Assembly (NCBI GenBank): GCA_947496465.1
Contig: CANMCX010000001.1
Span: forward strand, 434,001-498,000
DNA from: Marinifilum_A sediminis
Lineage (GTDB): Bacteria > Bacteroidota > Bacteroidia > Bacteroidales > Marinifilaceae
Direction: 5' to 3'
Length of the DNA: 64,000 nt
Under the pieces are notes generated by a model, which saw only the letters and a list, made by a program, of their open reading frames with translations, was not told the origin of the DNA and ran no database searches. Positions 35,448 to 44,943 of this stretch are shown in pieces. Every line of letters starts with the position of its first letter. Position 1 is the first letter of the stretch. The position numbers were made by a program, and so were the translations under genes.

Positions 35448-35990
35448 ATGCCAGTAACTGTCGAAATAAAAGCATATTGTAAAAATCAAGATAAAATCCG
35501 AAAAATTTTAAAAGCTAATAATGCTGAATATAAAGGTTTAGATCACCAAATCGACACCTATTTTCATTCTAAAACAGGACGTTTAAAACTACGTGAAGGA
35601 AATATCGAAAACAACCTAATTCATTACATCCGAGAAAATAAAAAAGGATCGAAAGAAAGTAAGGTTAGTTTATACAAAACCTCTCCTGATTCGAACTTAA
35701 AAGAAATTCTTACAAAATCGATGGGAACCAGATGTGTTGTAGATAAGCAAAGAGAGATCTATTTTATCGACAATGTAAAATTTCATATTGATTCCGTTGC
35801 TGGACTTGGTCATTTTATTGAAATTGAAGCAATCGATTTTGAAGTAAATACCACCAAAGAAAAACTACAAGAGCAATGCAACTTCTACATCAAACTCCTG
35901 GAAATAAATGCCAAAGATTTAATTTCTGACTCCTACAGTGATTTATTGCAACAAAATAGTCTTTTCAACCAGATATTTATTGAAGAATAA
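35448..35990 (+). CDS. CYTH-domain protein (class IV adenylate cyclase-like)
   Basis: The 180-residue protein matches the CYTH fold of class IV adenylate cyclases and triphosphatases. It has an N-terminal VEIKAYC strand, the DTYFHSKTGRLKLRE segment, alternating charged strands (IHYIRENK, VSLYKT), and the IDSVAGLGHFIEIE strand near the C terminus. The charged residues that line the triphosphate tunnel are present, so it should act on a triphosphate substrate. Cyclase (CyaB-like) versus triphosphatase activity cannot be settled from sequence. The DTYF...GRLKLRE pattern favours the CyaB group. It stands 75 bases after cheB and may or may not be cotranscribed. Confidence 0.78.
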   Translation: MPVTVEIKAYCKNQDKIRKILKANNAEYKGLDHQIDTYFHSKTGRLKLREGNIENNLIHYIRENKKGSKESKVSLYKTSPDSNLKEILTKSMGTRCVVDKQREIYFIDNVKFHIDSVAGLGHFIEIEAIDFEVNTTKEKLQEQCNFYIKLLEINAKDLISDSYSDLLQQNSLFNQIFIEE

Positions 35991-36062
35991 TTGAAGTCAA
36001 AATTTAATTTATTATAAGGATCATATTTCTTAACTTTAGATAGAACCTAAAGCAAACGAATT

Positions 36063-36506
36063 ATGCTTCAATTCGAATTTGACATACGGAATCATAAGAT
36101 CAACAATAACGTATCAAAAAGCAAACAGCTTGCTATGGGAATCTCTTTTCTAATTTCTGCAATACTCCTTTATTTATTCAATAGGTATTTTGATTTTTTA
36201 CCACATGGTAATTATCCGATTCTTGTATTGATCGTGGTTGCTATTTATTTTGCGGGTCTTTTATTGGGATGTAAATTTCTTTATCCAAATGAATATTTAA
36301 TCATTAATTCCAGAAAATTAAAGTACAAAACAGGATGGAAAAAGAAAGAGATTAAAGTCTATCTTAAAGATATAAAGGATATCTCTATTTCTGATCACAA
36401 TATGGATATCAGTATGAAAAATAAGGAGATAATTCGCTTAGATCTCTCCCATCTAAATGATAATTCGCTAACAGTTTTAAAAAACTATTTAAACATTACC
36501 GAATAA
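36063..36506 (+). CDS. Small membrane protein with two helices and PH-like tail
   Basis: I do not recognise a family for this 147-residue protein. Two membrane helices (about residues 24-42 and 50-72) are followed by a soluble domain of alternating strands (EYLIINSRKLKYKTGWKKK, then a KDIKDISIS strand) ending in a helix. This resembles the bacterial PH-like domains found after two-helix membrane anchors, though that is an impression only. A near-consensus -7 box (TAACTTTA, 36031-36038) lies upstream, and a strong hairpin follows the stop codon. Confidence 0.62.
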   Translation: MLQFEFDIRNHKINNNVSKSKQLAMGISFLISAILLYLFNRYFDFLPHGNYPILVLIVVAIYFAGLLLGCKFLYPNEYLIINSRKLKYKTGWKKKEIKVYLKDIKDISISDHNMDISMKNKEIIRLDLSHLNDNSLTVLKNYLNITE

Positions 36507-36537
36507 AAAAACGGAAGCCAATCGACTTCCGTTTTTT
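36506..36537. terminator. Bidirectional terminator between membrane protein gene and tsaD
   Basis: AAAAAACGGAAG (36506-36517) and CTTCCGTTTTTT (36526-36537) pair across an 8-base loop. A- and T-tracts on both sides let it act for both convergent genes. Confidence 0.85.
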
Positions 36538-36542
36538 ATTCT

Positions 36543-37565
36543 TTATTTAATAGTCATTCGAGCAAAAGGTGCTGTATCCTGACCTACAAATTCATTTCTT
36601 AAATACTTAAAGTATCCTGTAATCGCAATCATGGCAGCATTATCGAGAGAATATCCCAATTGAGGAACAAATACCTTCCATTTGTGTTTTTCGGCTGCCT
36701 CGTGCAAAGCATTTTGTAAACCTGAATTTGCCGATACTCCACCTGCAATGGCTACTTGATTAATACCAGTTTCTTTAGCCGCACGCTTTACTTTGTTCAT
36801 CAATATATCAACAATTGTATATTGCAGAGATGCACACAAATCATTCATGTTTTCTTGAACAAAATTTGGATTCTCTTTTACTTTATCACGAATAAAATAC
36901 AGAAACGAAGTCTTTAAACCGCTAAAACTATAATTCAAACCCTGAATTCTTGGACGACTAAATTCAAATGCCAAAGGATTACCTTGTTTGGCATTTTTAT
37001 CAATCAATGGTCCTCCCGGATAAGGCAAGCCCATTACTTTGGCACATTTATCAAAAGCTTCTCCTGCTGCATCGTCAATGGTTTCCCCAATAACTTCCAT
37101 ATCTAAATGATCTTTCACTACAATAATTTGTGAATTACCACCTGATACCAATAAAGCCAAAAATGGAAATCCAGGATGATCATATGTGTTTTTCAAATCA
37201 TCAATAAAATGGGCTAGAATATGTGCCTGCAAATGATTTACCTCAATTAAGGGTATATTTTTCGACATGGCAAATCCTTTGGCAAAAGAAGTTCCTACCA
37301 TCAAAGATCCAAGTAAGCCCGGACCTCTGGTGAAAGCTACCGCATCAATTTCATCAGCTGTTACTCCCGCTTTTTCCATAGCCTGATGAACAACAGGAAT
37401 GATATTTTGCTGGTGAGCACGAGAAGCCAATTCAGGCACTACTCCACCATAATTCATATGAACATCTTGGTTCGCAATTATATTGGAATAAATAATTCCA
37501 TCCTTTAATACCGATGCCGAAGTATCATCACAAGATGATTCAATTCCTAGTATGATTACACTCAT
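36543..37565 (-). CDS. tsaD: tRNA N6-adenosine threonylcarbamoyltransferase TsaD
   Basis: TsaD transfers the threonylcarbamoyl group to A37 of ANN-decoding tRNAs, in complex with TsaB and TsaE. The protein starts with the ASKHA-fold motif ILGIESSCDDTS, and the metal ligands are H111 and H115 (NHLQAH). Further family motifs are GVVPELASRAH, TRGPGLLGSL, SGGNS and the GGVSANSGL segment. I place the start at MSVIILGIESS (340 residues), which matches the family N terminus. An in-frame ATG 24 bases upstream (37589) would add eight residues that are not part of the conserved fold. It is divergent from tamB. Confidence 0.95.
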   Translation of the reverse strand: MSVIILGIESSCDDTSASVLKDGIIYSNIIANQDVHMNYGGVVPELASRAHQQNIIPVVHQAMEKAGVTADEIDAVAFTRGPGLLGSLMVGTSFAKGFAMSKNIPLIEVNHLQAHILAHFIDDLKNTYDHPGFPFLALLVSGGNSQIIVVKDHLDMEVIGETIDDAAGEAFDKCAKVMGLPYPGGPLIDKNAKQGNPLAFEFSRPRIQGLNYSFSGLKTSFLYFIRDKVKENPNFVQENMNDLCASLQYTIVDILMNKVKRAAKETGINQVAIAGGVSANSGLQNALHEAAEKHKWKVFVPQLGYSLDNAAMIAITGYFKYLRNEFVGQDTAPFARMTIK

Positions 37566-37682
37566 CAATTTTATATTAGATCGAGACAAACTTAAACTTC
37601 GTCCTTTAATAGGTTAAAAAAATCAAAAAACTGTTTAAACGTCCCAAAGTATGTATTATATTCTTCTTCTTTTTAGCTAATT

Positions 37683-40600
37683 TTGTGCATCTCACAAAAC
37701 GGCAAAATTATTAAAAAATTTTTCAAAATATCAATTTGGGCATTAACGGTTATCATTATGATTCCCTGTTTGATGTATCTGTTATTCTTAAGCAGTACTG
37801 TTCAAACCTATGTAAGCCGCAATTTGGCTGATTATCTTTCCCAACAAACCAACACTCCAATTAGCATTGAAGGTGTTAATATTTCTCCTTTTAAAAGTGT
37901 TATTCTTGAAGGATTATACATTGAAGACTATCAAAAAGACACTTTGGTTTATATAAATGAATTAAAAGTAAAAATAGATTCCTTCAGTTATAAGAAAAAA
38001 AAGCTTTACATCAATAAATTGAGTTTAAATAAAACTTACTTTAATCTTTACGAAGATAAAGATAGGGTTCTTAACCTAGATGTATTTATTGATTCTCTTT
38101 CTAGTAATTCGAGTAACACCAACGAAGATACACTAAAAAAATCTTGGTTTATAGGCATTTCCAACATAGATCTTGAAAAAACAAAATTTGCTTACAAAAC
38201 TGTAGAAGCAGTTCATCAAGATTTTGGAATGAACTACGATGATATATTGGTGACAGATTTGAAATTACAAGCTCGCGATATAAAATTAATCGGTGATTCT
38301 CTTGATTTTGATCTCAAGCACTTAAGTTGTGTTGAGAAATCTGGCTTTGTTTTGAAAGATTTCGTCGCCCATTCCTGGATTACTAACAAACAATGGGGTT
38401 TAAAAGACGTTAATATTGTCTCCACAAATAGCAATTTAAAGGCAGAACATCTGTATTTTAGTTATATTGCCGGACAAGGTTATTGGGCAAAGTTTACAAA
38501 AAAAATGCAGCTCGATTTTCAATTGAATTCTTCCAGAATTAGTTTTCTTGATCTGGCATATTTTAATGAAAAGTTACTTGGTTTTCGGGAAAGTGGGAAA
38601 ATTTCGGGAAAGGTATACGGCACAATTTACGATTTAAGAGGTAGAAATATTGATATCGTTTATGGAAGCAATACTAATTTTAAGGGTAAATTCTACATGA
38701 ACGGTTTACCATATCTTAGAGATTCATATTTGGAAGCGGACTTTAAAAAACTTACTACCAGCATTCCTGATATTGAAAAGGTATACATTCCTGGTTACTC
38801 TAAGGAACATTTTCAATTGCCTGAATACTTCAACAATTTAGGTTTAATAGAATATAAAGGAAAATTTAATGGTTTTTTAAATGACTTTGTATTTTATGGT
38901 AATTTTAAAACTGCACTTGGAAAACTAAAAACAGATATTCTTTTTAAACCAAATCAAGGAAATGGAAAACTTGATTTTACTGGAGATTTAACGACTCATG
39001 AGTTCAATCTAGGTGGATTAATTGATCAGGAAAAAGTAGGTCACATTTCATTAAATGTGGCAATTAAAGGCTTTACATCACCCGAAACTACACAAGGTGT
39101 AATGAAGGGGAATATTTCTAAAGTTGATTTTTACGACTATGAATATGAGAATTTATCATTGGATGGATTTTTCTCTGAAAAACAATTTGATGGTAAAATA
39201 TCCATTCAAGACCCGAATATTGGTTTCGATTTCTCAGGGAAAGTAGACTTTTCACAAGAAATTCCTACTATGAAATTTAGTTCTCATTTGAATCATGCTA
39301 AACTTTATCCTCTGCATTTGAACACAAAGGATAAAAAAGCAGAACTAAGTTTCTCTGTAGATGCAAACTTTACGGGTAGTGGTTTAGATAATGCCAATGG
39401 TATAATCGAAATAAATAATACCAATTATAAAAATAGCCTGGGAGAATTTATGCTTGATAAATTTACTATCAATTCATTTACCTCTCCAAAACTAAAGCGA
39501 ATCATCTTAAATTCTGACGTATCAGATATGAAGGTGGAAGGAAATTATGAGGTTGGAAAACTAGTATCATCAATCGCTAATTTAACCTATTACTATTTGC
39601 CTGCTTATGCTCCAGATAAGGAGTACACAAAAATAGACAGTATAAACAATTTTAAATTTTCGTTGAATTTAAAAGATACCAAACCAATTACCTCGGTTCT
39701 TTACCCAAGTATAAGCATGGCTCCTGGAACATCGGTTAATGGTGAAATTATTGCTCTTGAACACAAACTTGACATGCACTTTAATTCCTCCAGTTTAATT
39801 ATAGATGGTAAAACATTTGACGAATTAAAAGTTGATTTATCAACTTCAGAGGAAGAGTTAATTTTGAAGGGAAGAACAAATCAATTGCTATTTTCAGAAG
39901 ACTTTGGACTTTATAATTTATCCCAAAAAATTACTGCAGGTAAAAATAAAGTTAAACTAGATATTCTTTGGAACAATTGGGATCAAGTTACCTATAGTGG
40001 ATTTTTATCTGCAGAAGGCAAGGTAAAAAAATCACAAAAAACAAATAATCCAATTTGGAATGTAAATCTCTTACCAAGCACTGTTATTATGGCTGATAGT
40101 GTATGGCACATTCAAAAATCTCATTTTGTTGCAGATAGCAATAGCTATCAAATTGATAATTTCAGAATTGCGCGTGAAAATCAATATTTTGGTTTAGATG
40201 GTAAAATTTCGACGAACCAAAATGATAGCATCAATTTCAAAATTCATAATATCAGCCTACAAAACCTAAACGATTTAGCAAGAGAACAAAATATTGGCAT
40301 TAATGGTAAAGTTAGAGGTTATGTACAAATATCTGACTTTTATGGTGATCGCCTATCCAACTCAAATGTATTAATCGAAGACTTAATCTTAAACCAAGAT
40401 ACACTGGGGAATTTATACATGATTAGTGATTGGGATAAATATGAAAAAAAGCTCAGCTTCTCCTCGTTTACCGATTTTAAATCAAAAAAAGAATTGGATT
40501 TACAGGGTGCATATTTTCCAGATTCTGATTCAATTAACATGGACATTAAAATTGATAGTCTTAGAATGGATCTTTTAAATCCATACTTACAAGAGAATAT

Positions 40601-42158
40601 TTCGAATATTAGAGGTAATGCAACGGGTTCTATTCATATCGAAGGCGAAACAGATGCATTAAAACCAACTGGTAAATTAAAGTTTGAGGAGAGTGAATTC
40701 ACCATCAATCAACTTAAAACCACCTATACCTGCAACGACAGCATTATCATTACTCCTTCAGAACTAAGGTTTAACGAATTTCAGATTAAGGATCAAAATA
40801 AAAATACAGCAACAATATTTGGAGCAATTACTCACGATAATTTTAATAACTTCAATTTTGACCTGCAAATTAACACTTTAAATTTCAATGTTCTTGACAC
40901 AAAAATAACCGACAACGAATTGTTTTATGGCAAAGCATACATGACTGGAATAACAGCTCTGTACGGACCAGTGAATGATTTGGATATTGAAATTACAGCT
41001 AAAACCGAAAAGAATACAAGAATAAACATTCCCCTTAATAACAGTGGTGATATTCAAGAAAGTAATTTCATCACCTTTGTAAATACCAATAGAGTAGTTG
41101 AATCTCTTACCTCTGAAGATTATAAAATTGACCTATCTGGCATTAAAATGAACTGCGATTTGGAAATCACTCCGGAAACCGATATTCAGATTATATTTGA
41201 TTCAAAAATTGGTGACATTCTTAAGGCTAAAGGAAATGGTAACCTAAAATTAGAAATCGATACTAAAGGAGAATTCAAGATATTTGGAGATTATACAATT
41301 CAAAAAGGAAGTTATTTGTTCACACTGCAAAATGTAATTAATAAAAAATTCGACCTGGCAAATGGTGGTAATATTAAGTGGAATGGAGATCCTTACGACG
41401 CAACAGTCAATATAAATGCAGTATACAATGTAAAAACCACACTGTACGATTTATTATTGAATACCCCATACATCGATAATACACGTAAAATTCCAGTTGA
41501 ATGTAATATGAATTTGAGTCAAAGGTTAGATAATCCTATTATCAAATTCAATATCGATTTTCCAACTCTGGATCAGCAAACGCAAAGTATATTAGAAGGA
41601 TTGTTCTCTACCGAAGATGAAATGAATAAACAAATTCTATCTCTTCTAGTACTTAACCGCTTTTACACTCCTGAATATTTGCGTTCAACCGATCCTAATT
41701 TCGAGAATAAAAATTCCAGCTATGCTGTTGGGGTAACCACTAGTGAACTACTATCCAATCAATTATCCAATTGGCTTAGCCAAATTAGTAATGATTTTGA
41801 TATAGGAGTAAGTTATCGACCAGGCGATGATTTAACTAGTGATGAAATAGAACTTGCCTTATCTACCCAAATATTTAACGACAAAGTAACTATTAATGGA
41901 AATGTTGGAACTGGTAACAATCAGGAAAGGGATAATGATATTGTTGGTGATGTGGATGTGAATATCAAGTTGGATAAAAAAGGAAAATTACAATTGACAG
42001 CTTTTACACGTTCTAATGAATACTTGGTTTACGAAGAGTCGAGAAATACACAAGGGATTGGTATTTTTTACAAAGAAGATTTCAATACATTTTCCGGACT
42101 ATTCAAGAAATACATTTCTTTTTTGAAAGGCAATAAGAAGGATAAAAAGGATAAATAA
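37683..42158 (+). CDS. TamB-like translocation/assembly module (AsmA superfamily)
   Basis: This very large (about 1490 residues) protein has one N-terminal membrane anchor (about residues 15-37), a long repetitive beta-rich periplasmic region of the AsmA/TamB type, and a C-terminal DUF490/TamB domain (about 1130-1490). The conserved GEFKIFGDYTIQKGSYLFTL-type segment is at about residue 1200. TamB proteins bridge inner and outer membranes and are implicated in lipid transport and barrel assembly. The start is uncertain: the only in-frame options upstream of the anchor are non-ATG codons, of which TTG at 37683 is used here. A hairpin terminator follows the stop codon. Confidence 0.85.
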   Translation: MCISQNGKIIKKFFKISIWALTVIIMIPCLMYLLFLSSTVQTYVSRNLADYLSQQTNTPISIEGVNISPFKSVILEGLYIEDYQKDTLVYINELKVKIDSFSYKKKKLYINKLSLNKTYFNLYEDKDRVLNLDVFIDSLSSNSSNTNEDTLKKSWFIGISNIDLEKTKFAYKTVEAVHQDFGMNYDDILVTDLKLQARDIKLIGDSLDFDLKHLSCVEKSGFVLKDFVAHSWITNKQWGLKDVNIVSTNSNLKAEHLYFSYIAGQGYWAKFTKKMQLDFQLNSSRISFLDLAYFNEKLLGFRESGKISGKVYGTIYDLRGRNIDIVYGSNTNFKGKFYMNGLPYLRDSYLEADFKKLTTSIPDIEKVYIPGYSKEHFQLPEYFNNLGLIEYKGKFNGFLNDFVFYGNFKTALGKLKTDILFKPNQGNGKLDFTGDLTTHEFNLGGLIDQEKVGHISLNVAIKGFTSPETTQGVMKGNISKVDFYDYEYENLSLDGFFSEKQFDGKISIQDPNIGFDFSGKVDFSQEIPTMKFSSHLNHAKLYPLHLNTKDKKAELSFSVDANFTGSGLDNANGIIEINNTNYKNSLGEFMLDKFTINSFTSPKLKRIILNSDVSDMKVEGNYEVGKLVSSIANLTYYYLPAYAPDKEYTKIDSINNFKFSLNLKDTKPITSVLYPSISMAPGTSVNGEIIALEHKLDMHFNSSSLIIDGKTFDELKVDLSTSEEELILKGRTNQLLFSEDFGLYNLSQKITAGKNKVKLDILWNNWDQVTYSGFLSAEGKVKKSQKTNNPIWNVNLLPSTVIMADSVWHIQKSHFVADSNSYQIDNFRIARENQYFGLDGKISTNQNDSINFKIHNISLQNLNDLAREQNIGINGKVRGYVQISDFYGDRLSNSNVLIEDLILNQDTLGNLYMISDWDKYEKKLSFSSFTDFKSKKELDLQGAYFPDSDSINMDIKIDSLRMDLLNPYLQENISNIRGNATGSIHIEGETDALKPTGKLKFEESEFTINQLKTTYTCNDSIIITPSELRFNEFQIKDQNKNTATIFGAITHDNFNNFNFDLQINTLNFNVLDTKITDNELFYGKAYMTGITALYGPVNDLDIEITAKTEKNTRINIPLNNSGDIQESNFITFVNTNRVVESLTSEDYKIDLSGIKMNCDLEITPETDIQIIFDSKIGDILKAKGNGNLKLEIDTKGEFKIFGDYTIQKGSYLFTLQNVINKKFDLANGGNIKWNGDPYDATVNINAVYNVKTTLYDLLLNTPYIDNTRKIPVECNMNLSQRLDNPIIKFNIDFPTLDQQTQSILEGLFSTEDEMNKQILSLLVLNRFYTPEYLRSTDPNFENKNSSYAVGVTTSELLSNQLSNWLSQISNDFDIGVSYRPGDDLTSDEIELALSTQIFNDKVTINGNVGTGNNQERDNDIVGDVDVNIKLDKKGKLQLTAFTRSNEYLVYEESRNTQGIGIFYKEDFNTFSGLFKKYISFLKGNKKDKKDK

Positions 42159-42177
42159 ATATCATATGAGATCCTAT

Positions 42178-42201
42178 AAAACACTCTAACCAGTGTTTTT
42201 T
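42178..42201 (+). terminator. Terminator after tamB
   Basis: AAAACACT (42178-42185) and AGTGTTTT (42192-42199) form an 8-base stem with a 6-base loop, running into a T-tract, 20 bases after the stop. Confidence 0.8.
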
Positions 42202-42319
42202 AACAGTCTTAATAAAGGATTTTTTTCTTTAATTGTTTCCCAATTTAGACAAACAAATATTAGTATATTAGCACCTTATCGACAAAAAATTTAATTCACC
42301 TAAAAAATAATCGATTATT

Positions 42320-43708
42320 ATGTTTGCATTAATGGTTGTGGTTTTTGTTCTTGGGTATACAGCAATTGCTCTTGAACATCCACTAAAAATTGACAAAGCA
42401 GCGTCTGCTCTTTTAATTGGGGTATTAACCTGGACAATTTATGTCTTTGGTGGTGTCGACATTCTTTCAACTGGCGTAAGTAGAGCCTGGAATGAATATG
42501 TTGCAATTAACCCGGGAATGGATAATGCTCATGGTATGCTAGACTTCATTACACACCACGAAGTTCTTCATCACCTTTCTGAAATTTCAACTATTCTTTT
42601 CTTCCTATTGGGAGCTATGACTATTGTTGAAATTGTTGATCAACATCAAGGATTTAAAATTATCACCGATAAGATTAAAACCACTAACAAAGTAAAATTG
42701 CTTTGGATATTAAGTGTTTTAACATTCTTTATGTCGGCAGCATTAGATAATTTAACTACAACAATTGTAATTGTTGCATTAATCCGTAAACTTATTGATG
42801 ATCAGAAAGATCGTTGGTTCTTTGCATCAATGGTCGTATTGGCAGCAAATGCCGGTGGAGCATGGTCTCCAATTGGTGATGTTACCACAATCATGCTTTG
42901 GATTGGTGGACAAGTAACTACTATCAATATCATTACACGAGTAATTGTTCCAAGTTTATTCACAATGATTGTACCTCTAATAATCGTGAGTACTTATTTA
43001 AAAGGTCATATTACTCGCCCTCAGATTGCCGAAGGTGAAGATAAAGAATACACTACTCACAAGGAAAGAGTATTCATCCTTTGTCTAGGTGTAGCTTCAT
43101 TGTTATTTGTTCCTGTATTTAAAACTACAACACACTTACCTCCATACTTAGGTATGTTGTTTGGTTTGGGTGTAATGTGGGTAGTTACTGAAATTATGCA
43201 CAGAAACAAAGATCATGAATTTAAGAGCCGTTTGAATGTTACAGGAATTCTTAAAAAAGTTGATGTCCCTACAGTATTGTTCTTCTTGGGTATTCTTACT
43301 GCTGTTGCAAGTATGCAGTCTGCAGGTCATCTAGATATTCTTGCCTCATGGTTGGATAAAAATGTTCATGATATCTATATCATTAACTTGATTATTGGAG
43401 TTCTTTCTTCAATTGTGGATAATGTACCATTAGTTGCAGCTGCAATGGGTATGTATCCAATCGAAGGAGCCGAAGCTGTTGGTTATGCTTCTAACTTTGT
43501 TCAGGATGGTTTATTCTGGGAATTCCTTGCATATTGTGCTGGTACCGGTGGATCTATGTTGATTATTGGTTCGGCTGCAGGTGTTGCTGCAATGGGAATG
43601 GAAAAAATTGATTTCATCTGGTACTTGAAGAAAATTACGCTTCTTGCATTTATCGGATACCTTGCCGGTGCGGGTGTATATTACCTTCAAGCAATGTTAT
43701 TACATTAG
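42320..43708 (+). CDS. nhaD: NhaD-type sodium:proton antiporter
   Basis: The 462-residue protein has about twelve hydrophobic helices and the ion-transporter-superfamily motifs of NhaD: SAALDNLTTTIVIVALIRKL in the first half, NAGGAWSPIGDVTTIMLW, and SSIVDNVPLVAAAMGMY in the second half. The paired DN motifs are thought to bind Na+. It exchanges internal Na+ for H+ and fits a marine or brackish lifestyle. It could also handle Na+ entering through Na+-coupled systems or complement an Na+-pumping Rnf complex. It appears to be monocistronic, with a strong terminator downstream. Confidence 0.93.
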   Translation: MFALMVVVFVLGYTAIALEHPLKIDKAASALLIGVLTWTIYVFGGVDILSTGVSRAWNEYVAINPGMDNAHGMLDFITHHEVLHHLSEISTILFFLLGAMTIVEIVDQHQGFKIITDKIKTTNKVKLLWILSVLTFFMSAALDNLTTTIVIVALIRKLIDDQKDRWFFASMVVLAANAGGAWSPIGDVTTIMLWIGGQVTTINIITRVIVPSLFTMIVPLIIVSTYLKGHITRPQIAEGEDKEYTTHKERVFILCLGVASLLFVPVFKTTTHLPPYLGMLFGLGVMWVVTEIMHRNKDHEFKSRLNVTGILKKVDVPTVLFFLGILTAVASMQSAGHLDILASWLDKNVHDIYIINLIIGVLSSIVDNVPLVAAAMGMYPIEGAEAVGYASNFVQDGLFWEFLAYCAGTGGSMLIIGSAAGVAAMGMEKIDFIWYLKKITLLAFIGYLAGAGVYYLQAMLLH

Positions 43709-43763
43709 AGTTTGAAATTCCCTTGTTTTGTATGGGGATTAAAAAACAATAATATTAATTTAG

Positions 43764-43799
43764 CGAGATATAATATTCTGTATTATATCTCGTTTTTTT
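43764..43799 (+). terminator. Terminator after nhaD
   Basis: CGAGATATAATA (43764-43775) and TATTATATCTCG (43781-43792) form a perfect 12-base stem with a 5-base loop and are followed by seven T bases. Confidence 0.93.
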
Positions 43800-43830
43800 A
43801 TGTGTTAGATTAAACCAGAAAATAGTAAAT

Positions 43831-44541
43831 ATGAACTACCTTTCGATTATTGCGGGAATGCAAGATATGGCTCAAAATGAATTACCTATTGAAGAGCAAG
43901 GAGCTGAAGCTACCGAAATGACCTTAAATTTTGTTGATTTAGCCTTTAAAGGTGGCTGGATAATGATTCCTATTTTTGCCTTATCGGTAATTGCCATGTA
44001 TATCTTTTTGGAAAGATATTTCGCAATTCGAAAGGCAGCTAAAGCTGATTCTAACTTCATGAATCGCATTCGAGATTACATTCACGATGGAAAAATCGAT
44101 TCTGCCTTGGCACTTTGTCAAACGAACGATACTCCTGTATCAAAAATGATTTCGAAAGGAATCAAGAGAATTGGACGTCCATTAAACGATGTTCATGCTG
44201 CAATCGAGAATATTGGAAATCTAGAAGTATCTAAACTTGAGAAAAACCTTCCAACACTTGCAACTGTTGCTGGTGCTGCTCCAATGATTGGTTTCCTTGG
44301 AACAGTAATGGGAATGATTCAGGCATTCTACGACATGTCGAACGCAGGTAACAATATCGATGTTGGATTATTGTCAAGCGGTATCTACCAGGCAATGGTA
44401 ACAACCGTGGCTGGTCTTACTGTAGGTATCATAGCCTATTTTGCATACAATATCTTAGTAGCCAAGGTTGAAAAAGTAGTATTTAATATGGAAGCTACAA
44501 CTACTGAGTTTATGGATTTATTAAACGAACCTATCAAGTAA
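43831..44541 (+). CDS. exbB: ExbB/TolQ-type proton channel protein
   Basis: This 236-residue inner-membrane protein has three helices (about 33-55, 137-160, 175-200) with the MotA/TolQ/ExbB family motif around LATVAGAAPMIGFLGTVMGMIQAF. Together with ExbD it uses the proton gradient to energise TonB. It begins an exbB-exbD-tonB operon with gaps of 7 and 2 bases. Only about 30 bases separate the nhaD terminator from its ATG, so its promoter must overlap the terminator region or expression depends on read-through. TolQ-TolR-TolA is the alternative reading, but the third gene is TonB-like. Confidence 0.9.
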   Translation: MNYLSIIAGMQDMAQNELPIEEQGAEATEMTLNFVDLAFKGGWIMIPIFALSVIAMYIFLERYFAIRKAAKADSNFMNRIRDYIHDGKIDSALALCQTNDTPVSKMISKGIKRIGRPLNDVHAAIENIGNLEVSKLEKNLPTLATVAGAAPMIGFLGTVMGMIQAFYDMSNAGNNIDVGLLSSGIYQAMVTTVAGLTVGIIAYFAYNILVAKVEKVVFNMEATTTEFMDLLNEPIK

Positions 44542-44548
44542 TTAGCAC

Positions 44549-44941
44549 ATGGCACTTAAAACCAGAAATAAGGTTAATGCAACTTTCAGCATGTCATCTA
44601 TGACTGATATTGTGTTTTTGTTACTGATATTTTTTATGGTCACATCAACTCTTATCAGTCCAAATGCATTAAAGTTGTTGTTACCAAAAAGTAGTAATCA
44701 AACCGCAGCAAAACCAATCACTACAGTTTCTATCGATAAGAATTTTAATTTCTTCTTGGAAACTACTCCGGTGCCTTTTTCTCAATTAGAACACAAATTG
44801 CAGAGAAAATTAGCACGAGAAGATGATCCGACAATATCACTACACGTAGATAAGTCGGTACCAATGGAGCAAGTGGTAAAAGTGATGAACATTGCTAAAA
44901 ACAACAAGTACAAATTAATTTTAGCAACAAGAGCAAAATAA
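44549..44941 (+). CDS. exbD: ExbD/TolR-type biopolymer transport protein
   Basis: The 130-residue protein has a short cytoplasmic N terminus, a single membrane helix (about 18-38) that begins with the functionally important aspartate in MTDIVFLLLIFFMV, and a small periplasmic domain. The MTDIVFLLLIFF motif is characteristic of ExbD/TolR, where the aspartate conducts protons with ExbB/TolQ. It is the middle gene of the exbB-exbD-tonB operon. Many Bacteroidota have two ExbD genes in tandem; here there is one. Confidence 0.92.
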   Translation: MALKTRNKVNATFSMSSMTDIVFLLLIFFMVTSTLISPNALKLLLPKSSNQTAAKPITTVSIDKNFNFFLETTPVPFSQLEHKLQRKLAREDDPTISLHVDKSVPMEQVVKVMNIAKNNKYKLILATRAK

Positions 44942-44943
44942 AT

